64,000 nucleotides of DNA, from positions 19,704 through 83,703 of the forward strand of contig MEDY01000090.1 of NCBI GenBank assembly GCA_001724265.1, given 5' to 3'. Below are positions 19,835 through 30,923 of this stretch, piece by piece; the first letter of the stretch is position 1, and each line of letters starts with the position of its first letter. Under the pieces are notes generated by a model. It did not search any database and was not told the origin of the DNA. It was given only the letters and a program-made list of their open reading frames with translations. This stretch comes from Rhizaria sp. SCN 62-66 (lineage: Eukaryota; Rhizaria, unplaced). A program made the position numbers and the translations under genes.

Positions 19835-22121
19835 ATGCGAACGAGCGCTGCTGAGGTCCTGGAAGCCAACAAGCGCTGCTGTTGCTGCTGCTGAGCCATC
19901 AGCCCCGAGACCGTCAGCCCCAAGGCCGCGGCCATGGAGCCCGAGCCCGAGACGGCGATCGAAGTCGGCATCATCGAGGCCAAGCCCGAGCCCAAAACCG
20001 AGGCCGAGCCCAAGGTTGTGGTTGAGGCCGCTGTGAGCGCTGAGAGGGCCAGCGGCGCCGTGAGGGAGGACACCGGCGTTGTGGTCAAAACCGAGGCTGC
20101 CAGCGTTGTTGCCGCCGTGGTTGTTGAAGCTGGTGTAGCTGCTGAGAGCGAGGAGGGGCCCCGCAGCAAGCTGCTGCTGTTGCTGCTGGCCATGGTAATA
20201 GCCGGCGGCACTGCCGCTGTTGTCGAGTGCGAGAGAGACAGAGTCAACGGCCGGTGCAGCAGCAGCATTGACGGCGGCAACAGCGCCGAGCTGCTGCTGC
20301 TGCTGGTGCTGGTAGTGCTCGCGCTGGCCGAAGGCGCCGAGAGAGTCGACAGCGCCGTCAGTGCCGGCGACAGCGGCGGGGACGCGGGGGGCGCCGGCGA
20401 CAGCGACAGAGGCAGACGGTGAGCCGTTGACGCTGATGCTGAAGCTGGGGCCGGAGCGAGCTGACGCTGCTGCTGTTGCGCCAACAGGGGCGCCAGCGGC
20501 AGAAACGTTGTTGACGCAGACACCGCCGGCGTTGTAGTAATAGCACTGCTGCTGCTGCTGCTGCTGCTGCTGCTTGTTTTCGCAGTGGCGGCTGTCATCG
20601 CTGTCATCGCTGTCGTCGTCGTCGTCTCCGTAGCTGCTGTGGCCGGCAGCGGCTGACTGCTGCTGCTGGCGGTAGCGCTGGGGGCGGGCGCGGACACGGC
20701 GCTGCTGACGCTGAGAGGCTTCACCCTGCTGCTGCTGCTGGTTGCTGCCGAGAGAGAAGACAGAGTGAGCGGTGATGCGAGGGACACCAAAGGTGACACC
20801 GTTGCTGCCGTGGCCGTGGCCGCTGCCGCGAGCGAGAGTCTGGAGCTGGTGCTGCTGGTGCTGGAGCTGGTAGTGCTGGTGGAGATGTTGTTGTTGGACA
20901 CACGCATCAACAGTTGTGATGGGACAGAGGCCATGGTGTGACCAACAGCAACAGCAGCAGCAGCAGAACCAGCAGAAGCACCGGCCACAGAGGAGCCAGA
21001 GACAGTCGCGTTGGAAGCAGAGTGAGCAGAGGTGTTGTTGGAGTCAGTAGAGGTGGTGTTAGCAGAGCCCTGGACAGGGGCGCTGGGGGTCTCATAGTAC
21101 GCAGCAGGGGGAACCGTGCTAGCAGGGACCATGCTAGCAGTGGTGTGGTTGAGGCCGTTAAGAGCAATCACGGTGGCGGCCGAGGCCGGGGGACTGGAGT
21201 TGTACGACGACAAACGCGGCAGCACACCAGACGTCGCCGTCGCAGTTGCGGGGGCGTGGGTGTTTGCGGGGTAAGTTAAGCCGTAGCTGTTGTTGCTGTT
21301 GTAGCCGAGCACCGAGGACGTCGACGCAAGGCCGCCAAACATGCCGCTGTGGGCGACAGTCGCCGCCACAGAGACGTGGTGGTGAGGGTGGGCCTGGCTT
21401 TGGGGCTGCGAATGGGGGTAGCCGAGTGACGCCGAGAGGCCGCTTGCAGCAGGGTGACCGTGGGCAGCGGCCGCAGCAAGGTAGTTCTGGCTCTGACTCT
21501 GCTGGTGACTCTGGTTGAGAGTCGGGGGTAGCGAGGGCAGGGACGGAGGCGCAAGCCGCACGGGCGGGGGCGGAGTGTTGGCCTCGGGCGCAGAGTGGGT
21601 CGACACCGCAGACGACGGGACGCCGTTGCTCATCGCGCTGCTAGTCGCACCGGCGGACTCGAGGACACCGAAGCGGGCTTCAAGCTCCTTGAGGCGCGCG
21701 CTGAGCTGGACGATGGTGGCGTTGGCATTGTCGAGCTCGCCCTGCAGGGACGTCACCTGCATGCGCTTGCGGCCGCGAGACTCCTGCGCAGCGATGCGGT
21801 TCTGAATCTGGCGACGACGCTTCCTGTGGTTGAGTGGGGGAAGCGTAGAGCAGCACAATCAAGGCGCGAAGAGAAAAAGACAAATACAAAAAGATATATG
21901 TAAGTGTTAAGTATTGAAAGAGTGAGGTTTGAGTTCGCCAAATAGTTATGGGGAAGTTGCAGCGAGGTTCTTGGGGAAGGGGTGACGTACTTTTCCTCAG
22001 AGGAGAGCTGGTTGGGCTTCATTTCCAGGAGGCTGCGGTCGTGGTCAGAGAGCTCGAGGATGTCCTCGGGGTCGTCGTCCTCAAACTCACGCAAGCGGCG
22101 GACTTGGCCCGTCGCTGACAT
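19831..22121 (-). CDS. bZIP transcription factor
   Basis: Exon 1 is 21991-22121 and exon 2 runs from 21823 down to a TGA at 19831, with a 167-nt intron (GTACGT donor, CCACAG acceptor) that joins the basic region seamlessly. A short acidic N-terminus (EDDDPEDILELSDHDRSLL) precedes the basic region KKRRRQIQNRIAAQESRGRK, with the N-x2-AA-x2-S-R signature, followed by a leucine-zipper-like helix (LQGELDNANATIVQLSARLK). DNA binding as a dimer is expected; the target site is unknown. The remaining ~580 residues are Ser/Ala/Thr/Gln-rich with no domain. The reading frame probably moves to that of 19127-19834 before the TGA, so the annotated C-terminus is doubtful. Divergent from tRNase Z. Confidence 0.85.
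21273..21283 (+). repeat. Dispersed motif A (AAGTTAAGCCG)
   Basis: Exact copy antisense to the bZIP gene, whose own strand reads it as GLTY. Confidence 0.6.
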
Positions 22122-22380
22122 GAGTACTGCGTGTTACGGAAGCGCAAAAGAGGCTTGAAGAGAAAGTGGGAAGGGCCTTGGTGTTGCAGGGGAGGCTTCG
22201 TTCGAAAGCGCACGCGGGAAAAGCGGGCAAAAGCTGCGCGTGACAGAAGACAAGATATAAAAATCGGTTGGACTAAGCCGTATCGTATTCTGAAAGTGCA
22301 CTGAACAGGAAAATTAAGGACACGTTCGTCGTCATTTACGCATTTTAAGCCGGCACCACATCGCTCAAAGGCGGACCTGG

Positions 22381-22391
22381 CGGCTTAACTT
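22381..22391 (-). repeat. Dispersed motif A (AAGTTAAGCCG)
   Basis: Exact copy in non-coding sequence between bZIP and tRNase Z, showing the motif is not tied to protein. Confidence 0.6.
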
Positions 22392-22621
22392 TGATTCTGA
22401 CCACAAACACTTTTTTGTAGCCAGCTGGCTGGCACAGTCGGTCGGTTTGTCTCGGTCGGCTGTTGCCAAGTGCTCTAGACAGACCGGCGAGATGCTTTTT
22501 CATGTAAATGTGACTCTGTGGATCATTTATTTTGTTTATAACTTTTCTTATAGAGCTAAATCGTAACCTTATTGCTATTGATACTATTCGTATGCGCACT
22601 GACGGAACCCCCTTTGTGCTC

Positions 22622-22745
22622 TATCCTCTTTTTGCCCTCCCTTGACTTGGTCCCTGCAGCTCGATCCCCGCGGCGCAACACGCGCACCCGCACGCCTTTC
22701 CCTTTGCTCTGCTCCACTTTCACCCCTACTCCCACCTTTGCACTT
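22622..22745 (+). promoter_or_regulatory. Pyrimidine-rich leader of tRNase Z
   Basis: Interrupted C/T tracts upstream of the ATG at 22795, like those preceding other genes in the window. Confidence 0.3.
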
Positions 22746-22794
22746 GCGTAATCCGCCTGTCTGTGCGCCGTCGCCGCGTTTTGTGTTGATTACC

Positions 22795-23408
22795 ATGCTT
22801 CGCGGCGCGACGGCGACTACAACAGCGGTCGTGGGCCGCATTGCTGCCTCAACTCTCCCTGCCACAGCCGCAGCATCAGCCTCCGCCTCCACTTTGACGT
22901 CAGGGTACTGCTGGCAGCCGCCGCAGCACTCGCGTCAGCCGGCTGAGGCGCTGTCTTATGGCCCCGCCCGCCCCCAGTCGACTTCCCTAACTACTACAGC
23001 AACAGCGTCCGCTTCTGCAACTGCGGCTGCTCACATCTCAAACTCTGGCTCTCGCTCTAGCTCGAGTTCGAGCTTGAGGTTGGACTCTGACGCTCGCTCT
23101 GACTTTTCTGGTGCTGCTGCTGGTGCTGCTGGTGGTGATGCTCTTGGGGCGTTGCCGTTTGTCGGTGGGAGCGCGATTGGCTGCGGCGCGTTTTCGGGTT
23201 CTAGTGCTCTGTATTTCTCCAAGAGCCACAGCAAGAGCAGCAACGACAACAACAACAACAGCAGCGGCTCGAAAGCTAATGCCAAGCCGAAAGGCGATGC
23301 CAAGCCGCATACTACTCTGACAGACACTACTCTTACTTGGCGGGATTTCCGGCAGCGGCAGATTGAGAAGCGGCAGCGGCAGCAGCAGGAATAGCAGTAG
23401 CATCAGCA

Positions 23409-23443
<35 letters not shown>

Positions 23444-23559
23444 CGCAGCAGCGTTCTAATTACAGCGCCAACGACAAGCCGCGCGCCGACAACAATCCAA
23501 ACAACGCCAACATTCCTGCGCGCTCTCAGCAAAACAGCGCCAGCAACAACCTGAACAGC

Positions 23560-23591
<32 letters not shown>

Positions 23592-26500
23592 CGGAAGCAA
23601 GGTCTCGAGAGCAGCTGTTGCCAGAACTCATGGGACACATGACACGACTGTTGCTGCTTCAGCTGCGATCGTTAGTGCTGTTGGCCGTGTTGAAGTCGCT
23701 AGCAGTCTCGATATCGATGCGACTGACCTGCTTGCAACCTCTCGCCACCGCGCGAATCCCAGTCATACGATTGGCACCGAGAGCCAGATGATCGATGGCC
23801 AGCACTCCGACTCCGACACGGACTGCAACCTCCCCATTAGCACGGGACTGGGCAGTGCGGCTTACAGCAACAGCGGCGACGATATGACTGTGGGTAACGC
23901 CGTCGCCCGGGTCGCTGTAGACGTCGACGGCGAGGAGTCGGGCGACGATGACGGCGATTTCCTGTCTAACAGCGCTAGAAGTGCGGCTAATAATGCTGAC
24001 AGCGACGCTGGGATGAGCGACAGCAATGCTGACTTTGTTGTCGATAACGACATTGTTGTCGATGATGCTGGTGTACTGCTGTCTCACAGTCACGCGTCAC
24101 CCCCCGCGAGTACTGGCACGAGACCTGGCACGAGTACCGACGTTGGCGTTGACGCTGACACTGACGCGGACGCTGATCTCGCCGACAGCGACGGTCCGGA
24201 CGCCGACACAGACGGCAACGACGATATGCTGATGCTTTCTGACACTGATGACGTCAGCAACTTCGTGCTCCCGCCCCCCGATCACAACGGTATCACTGGT
24301 ACGAGCGCTATCAGCGCAAGCAGCGCGGGCGATATGAGTGTCGCTCGCAACCGTGGCAGTGAGAGTGACGGTAATGCCACGAGTGTGAGCAGCGATGAGG
24401 ATGACTCAGGTGTTCTACTGAGCAGCATCATCAACAACAGCAACAACAGCAGCAACAGCAACAATAACGCTCCTACTACCAACAACACCACCAACAACAA
24501 TAACAACACTCGTGCTCGGGCTAGTGCGCAAGCTAACGCGCGCGCTGGCGCTGGCACTGGCGGTGGCGGTGCTAACGCTAACGCTAAAGCCAAAGCTAAC
24601 ACTGGCAAAGCGAATGCCACCGCACGCGCGGGCGCTGGCGTTGGCAATGCAGCGAAGAGCAACAGCACGAACGCTAGCAAAGCTAAGGATGTGAAGAACA
24701 CTTCTTCTGCTCCTGCTGATGCGGGCGCCATCAACGCTGACGTCAATCCCATTCCTAGCTACCCTCAGTCCAGTAACATGCGTTCTAACTACAAGAACAG
24801 CTCCTCTGGGAGTTTTGTTCGGTCATCACCATCGTCACAGTCGCTGCCTCCGTCATTAGCCGCCCTGGCACAAGCGACCACGCCGTCGCTGTTGACACTG
24901 TTTAGTTTTGCGTATAATCACGACTCTGGCGCTGCGCCTATGGGAAGTTATAACCCTGCGCTCACACTCTCCCAGGTACGCGGACTTCTATCTTGACAAA
25001 ACACGACATTTAACTGTAAATATTCATTTTTTAACAATATTTCTTTGATATGACATATATTTAACAGCGCAGCATTTTTTCCATCGCTTTAATGCTATGA
25101 GACTTTATTTCGATGATAATTCACATCAACACTACTTTCCCTCGCTTGACTTGTTTTCTTTGCGGCTACAGGCACAAGTGGCCGCCGCCGCCGCGGCCGC
25201 TGCCGGTTCACAGTCCCCCTATGTCACTGACCCTATGACAACTCCACGGCCTTTCCACCCGGCCCCGGTGCTGTTCACAGTGCCCTCCGCCGCCACCGCA
25301 TCAGCCGCCGCCGCCGCCGCCGCCGCAGCCGCTAGCTCTGGCTCTCGTTCTGGCTCGGTGACGGCAGCGACTGCGGTTGATTTCGACGGTGATGTGCCCC
25401 GCGTTGTCCCTCTCGCGACGAAAGAGGGAAGCTCACGTGGCAACTCGCTCGAGATGTGTTTTTTAGGAACTTCCTCGTCCTCCCCCAGTGAGCGCCGTAA
25501 CGTCTCCTCTGTCGCGCTCAAGGTTGATTCTGCGGGCACGACGTGGCTGTTTGACTGCGGTGACGGTACACTGCAGCGGCTGCTGATGGCACCGAATATC
25601 GGAGTGCAGGACATCACCAAGATCTTCATTTCGCACCACCACTCGGACCACGTGCTCGGTCTCCCACAGGTACGCGCTTTATCCCTCAACAAAACGAGAG
25701 TATTTGCACTTTTCATAATGTCAACGTTGTTAATTTGCATTTGCAACACAATTTCATACCTGGTATAACGACGATATACTCACAAATCCATTTTTTCCAT
25801 CCTTTTGTTTCTCGTTGCCTGACTGACTGGCTGACTGACAGGTGATTGTGGCCTGGCAGGCCGTGCTTGGCATTCGCTACAACGTCCCCAAGAGCTACCT
25901 CACAGCCCCGCCCGTGCACGACCGCCACGCCTCGGACTATACCGGCAGCCTGAGCGGCGCAACGACCGAGGAAACGGTCTCAGCAGCGCTGCAACCGCGT
26001 GGTGCCGACTCGGCGACTGCGCCGGCGAGCGAGCGCCTGCTGAGGATCTACGGCCCGCTCGGCGTCGGCGCGTTCGTGTGGGAGGCGTGTCGTTTCTCGC
26101 GTCCGCGCACGATCGCCGGCGTCGAGTTCCACGAGTTCGTCCCCGCGGGCACGCCGCTCTCGGCGCTGCCGCCGTCTGCGCTGTATAACAACAATCTGCC
26201 TCCGTCGCAGTGTCCGCCAATGCCGCTGCGGTCGAACCCGCTGTACCACGCGTGCCAGACGCATTACAGCATTCGGTACTATTTCGCGGATGAGACAACG
26301 GATCTATCGCAATGTGTTGTTGAGGCCTCTGTTAATGGGCCACGGGTTGTCGTCCCAGGTACGTCTGAGTCACGTGTTCTCTCTCTATGTTATAACGCGG
26401 CGGCTTAACCTTGTTTACTTTCGTAGTGAAAGTTATCTTTAGTTGTTGCTTTAAGAATGCTTATTGCGGCTTTTTTGAGGATAATGTGCATTGATTTAAG

Positions 26501-29500
26501 CTTATATTGTGCTTCATTTTGTGTTTCTATTGTTGCATTTTGTTCTGTTGTGTTTAGGAATTGCCCCTGTTACTCGGTCGACGCAGTTTACAGCACGGTA
26601 AGTTACTTTCTTGAAAGATTATAATCACAACATTTCATGCTATTTTAGCATGACATGTTTTAAAATTAAACCAACATATTTTAAATCAGACGTCTTTCGC
26701 CCAAGACTCCGATTTTAACGCATGTTCATCTTTGTCACTTTACCTCAACTTTTTTCTCACTCATCATTTGCTTTGTTGTTGTTTTCTTCTGTTTCTGCTT
26801 GCAGGCGCGCCGAGACGACCCCCCCGATCCGGCTATTGTTCGGCGACATCAAAGTCACTGCCGTGGCCGTTCCGCACTCGGCCCCCTCGTGGACCTACTC
26901 GATCGAAACCGTGCCTTTGTCGCGCATGGAGGCGCGTCGCATCCCGACCGTGAGTACCGGCCCCCACCTGCGCGTGCTGAAACGCGGTCGTAGCATCATT
27001 GCCCCGGCCGAGCCTTCGATCGAGAAGCTCGTGACGGCGCTCGCGGCGGCTGGCGGGAACGCGGCGGCGATCCCCGATGACGGCCTGCGGCAGTTGTACG
27101 GGTTTTTGACTGGGGAAAGTGACTGGGCCGCGCATGCCAGTGTCGTGAGGCTCGGCGATTATAGCCCGCAGTCGCTGCGGACGGCGTTTAGGCTGATGCC
27201 GTTCATGATCCCGGCGTCTGATGAGGCGTTTCAGAGGCTGCGGAGCCAAGGAAGGCTCACAGCCGCGGTGTCAGTGCCGTCAAACTCATCCTATAACAAG
27301 CAATATCAGTTGCAGCAACAACAGCGAGGCGGTAGCGGCGACGTCACCGTGAACGCCAAGACTAATGTGATTCCGAATCAGACTCCGCGGACGCCGCCGC
27401 CGCTGGTGCCGCCACTCAAGGTCGCTGACGAGAGCACGGCTGCTGTTGTCTGTCACCCTGAGCTTCTGCCGCAAGGTATGTTGCTACATCGCCCTTGACC
27501 TCATTCCAACAACAAAACACTTTCTATTTTTGTGTGTGTGTTTCTCAATGAAAACTGTTGTTGTTCTTTCTTGTTTTTAGATTATATAGCAAAAATCGCT
27601 CACAATTCGTTTTGTATTTTCCTTACCCTTTTGATTTATGTATGAAATATCTTTATAGGAATGCCTGCATCTCTGGCGCAACACCTCATTTATGTCTCCG
27701 CCGACTCCACCTTAAGCCGCCAAGCGTCTCAAAAGGTCGTTTTATCGTTTGACAACTTCGGTATCAAGTATGCCCATCCTGATGGCATCGCTGCTTGCGC
27801 TAAACCGGATGTTCTCGTCCACGAAAGTACCTATTGCCGCGGTGTCTCAGGTTCCGACGGCCTCGCGATCGCTCGCAGCCACTCAACAGCGCATATGGCC
27901 GGCGAAGCCGCAGCTTTTCTGTCCGCACGCACACTGGTACTCAACCATTTTTCGCTGCGGTACGGCGAGGGGTACTTAGCCGGTGTCAGTGCACAGCGCC
28001 GGTCCGTGATGCTGCGCAACGGCGGTGACGTCATTGAAGCAGCGGCCGGTGACGGGTTTAACTTGGCACGATTTATTCATAAGAAAAGCGAGACTGTGTC
28101 TGACCACGTGCTTGAGGCTGCCGCTGCGGCAGGGTTGTTAGAAGCCAGCGATCTTGTCTCTCCGAACAACGCTCCTGGTGGTGGCGATGCGTCGGCGTCG
28201 AAGGGTTCTTACAATAAGTTCGGCCATCAGGGTAATGGCGCGTACGCAAGCGCTAAGAACAATACCCTTGATTCGAGTGGTGCCGCGTCTAATTCTGAGG
28301 TGACTTACATCGCGTCCAAGGGTGTCTACATGACCGAAGCACAGGCTTTGCAGGAGCTTGAACGTGAGATCAAGACTGAAGCACTCCGCAATGTCAAAAA
28401 CACTCTCAGTATCAACACTGCCACCACCAACAGCATCAACGCTATCGTGGATGGCAACGTGCACGCGCACGCGCGTACTGAGGCTCGTGTGCGCTCTGTC
28501 ACCGGTGCTGCAGCTAGCGTGCGTGAGGGCGACTTTTTGTTTGATGATAACAAGGACGCCGCCGCTGCGACGACCGACGGCAGCTTCGACCGCATCTTGG
28601 ATTCGGACCCAGAGGGCGCGGCCAATGACACCCACAGCTTCACTGACAGCGAGAGTGAGAGTGAGCGCAGTGTATTAGCGCAGAACTTCGCCGATTGGTA
28701 CTCCCCTCGTGCTGCTGCGTATTCCGCTATCACTACTCTCAACAACACGTTACTGCTCAAAAACATCGACATCGACGCAACAAACGCCGGCAATAGCAAC
28801 AACAACTCCAAAAACGCCGCAGGCGCGTCTATGTACGGTCGGCACAAGCAGCATCGCAATCGCCACTCGGCTCCCAGCCAGCCCAACTACGCGAGCGCCA
28901 CGACCGCGCATCTCGTGAGTACCGGTGACAGTGTCATTGATAACTACTTGCTGCCGCCGCTGTCTGCGTCACCGTCGACTCCACCGTCGCTGCTGTTATG
29001 GTCTTCGCTGCAACAGCAGCAGCTGCATTTACAGCTACAGCAGGCGAGTGCGAGTCGCAGGCAGAGGCGGCTTAACTTCGACGAGACCGATCATCGCGGC
29101 AGTCACCACAGTCTGAGTCTCAGTCGCAGTCTTACACTCAGCAGGCTCGGCCACAGCCACAAGCATGGGCCGCTGCAGCGCCAGAGTGAGCTTGAAGACC
29201 GTCAGCTTGAGCAAACGCACATGTCGCATATGCTGCAACAGCAGCAAAACTTGTTGCACCAACACCAGCTGATGACACATCAGCATCAACAACAGCAGCA
29301 GCAGTTTCAGCAGCACCAGTTGCATCAGCTTGCGAACCAGTCACCGTCGAGGTCACCGTCTCAGGCTCAGCGTCAGAGTTACTCTCAGTCTCTAACGCAG
29401 TCACCGGCCTTGGCTCCGACACAAACCCCATTGGAGTCTTTGCTGACGTCATCACTGCCTCTGCTGCGCGCGCACCCGCGTTCCCCGACGTTCCGCTTTG

Positions 29501-30648
29501 CCTACGCCACCGCGGCGGCCGTGAGTTCCCGTGACGGCCCGTACCCGCTGTCGCGAGTTCTGCTCGAAGCCGTGCATAGGGAGGTGCCGGACCCGGATCC
29601 GACGCTGCGTCGTGTGTTCCGTTTCCCAGCGGCCCTGGTACCACCAGTAACGCGTGACCACGAGTACGGCAGTGTGAGTGCCAATTCGGCTTCACAGAAG
29701 GCGAGTGATGATGATGGTCTTGATGACGACATTGACGAGGACGTTGACCCTGCGAACAGCAGGAGCAAGAACGACCGCCCCACTGGTGGCGTTCAATTTG
29801 TCATGGCTGCCCATGATTTAGCGATTGTGCGCATTGGTGTTCACCGGCGCGTTACACCCACACGCACTCATCATCACACCCAGGGCCACCACAGTACCAC
29901 CGCTGCTGCCGCTGCCGCCGCTGCCGCTGCTGATGCTGCTGATGCTGCTGATGTTGCTGATGCGTCTAGCTGCTCCACGTACCCCAGTCTAAACACCAGC
30001 GAGAATGAGAACAACTCTATTAGCATCACCGCTCACGATGAGGCTAGCTCGATTAATACTGCTACGGCGGGTGATAGCACGCAGCCTATCGCAAAGAAGA
30101 AGAAGCAGCACCAGAAGAAGCAGCAGCAGGCGCTGCAATTGTTGTGGGGCACCGAGGCCGCTGTTGCGACGGCAGCCGCAGTCACCCACGCCGTCAATAC
30201 GTACAACAACAAACACGCGAGCAAAGCCGCGGACAAGCGCAGCGAGCGCTATGCTGCTACAGATTCCTCGACTGCTGTTGGTGATGGTTTCAGTGCGAGC
30301 GCGTTTGACGTGCCTGCTGCACCGGCCCCCATTCGTGGACGAGCTGAGGCTGCTGATGGCTCCGGCTGGCTGGCCAGTGTCGTTGCGCACACAGACTTGT
30401 CTAAGGGGGTACTTAATGCGCTCGCCACCAAGGAGAAGTCGAAGAAGTTGCTTGCGCTTAAGTCACCGTTGTCTAAGGGTGACGATTCTTCGAAGGGTGT
30501 AGATGTAAGTAGCTCTGACGCAGGCCCCCTGTTGCTGTCGCCACTGTATATCCTGAATGCTGGCCCGGGTGAGTTTGCTGAGCGTTTTGCAGTTGGTAAC
30601 GAGCTCATTCTCAACGCGACGGACATCAACGACACTAACAAACAATAA
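22795..30648 (+). CDS. ELAC1: ELAC1-type tRNase Z with giant low-complexity extensions
   Basis: Six exons: 22795-24975, 25172-25669, 25842-26358, 26558-26597, 26805-27475, 27659-30648 (2,298 residues, TAA stop); phases agree at every junction. tRNase Z is a zinc endonuclease that removes tRNA 3' trailers. There is a single metallo-beta-lactamase domain, as in the short form: MCFLGTSSSSPSERRNVSS, WLFDCGDGTLQ, the metal motif HHHSDH (25634-25651, residue ~882) followed by VLGLP, VTAVAVPHSAPSWTYSIE, LIYVSADSTL, VLVHESTY, HSTAHMAGEAA and VLNHFSLRY. The usual GHST reads SHST. About 730 residues precede the domain (exon 1, possible mitochondrial presequence, then Ser/Gln/Asn/Asp tracts) and several hundred follow. 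Two TAGs (23392-23394, 23398-23400) sit in a Gln run. Short-form tRNase Z is normally about 360 residues. Confidence 0.9.
29068..29078 (-). repeat. Dispersed motif A (AAGTTAAGCCG)
   Basis: Exact copy antisense in tRNase Z exon 6, read there as RLNF. Confidence 0.6.
30402..30413 (+). repeat. Dispersed motif B (TAAGGGGGTACT)
   Basis: Exact copy near the 3' end of tRNase Z, encoding SKGVL as in PIG-A although the proteins are unrelated. Confidence 0.6.
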
Positions 30649-30923
30649 GCTTGATGGTGACGGGATTATTACTAAGTCAGAGCAAGCGAGAAGGAGAATT
30701 TTCGAAAAAATTCCATATTTATTTAAGAATAATAACCACGCATAATTAATCAGTTCAATCATACATATACAATCAGTCATTTCATCAATATATACCACTT
30801 AGTTCAAACACACTTTTTGAAAGCAATACAAAATCACGATCAAAGATTCACAAAGTACATCGGTTGAAAACGCTGCAAGGGTCTTCTTATCACGACCTAA
30901 ACGAATTAAACAGAGACAAAAGC
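30649..30923. other. Convergent 3' spacer tRNase Z / OGFr-domain gene
   Basis: AT-rich 275 bases between two converging genes. If the GTAAGT at the OGFr stop is used as a donor, part of this would be exon. Confidence 0.45.

Larger units (their letters stand above)
22122..22794. other. Divergent promoter region bZIP / tRNase Z
   Basis: About 670 bases between divergent genes. It contains one exact AAGTTAAGCCG-type motif (22381-22391) and a GGTCGGT-rich patch near 22,440-22,465, and becomes pyrimidine-rich before the tRNase Z ATG. An 84-codon minus frame (22345-22599) is not considered a gene. Confidence 0.5.

Noticed and set aside
19934-21279. Several plus-strand open frames overlapping the bZIP gene
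   Set aside because: They mirror triplet-rich coding sequence of the opposite strand and have no domain or splice support; the bZIP basic region fixes the coding strand.
22345-22599. 84-codon minus frame upstream of the bZIP gene
   Set aside because: It lies in the divergent promoter region, lacks homology or splice support, and its KPP element is a copy of the dispersed DNA motif.
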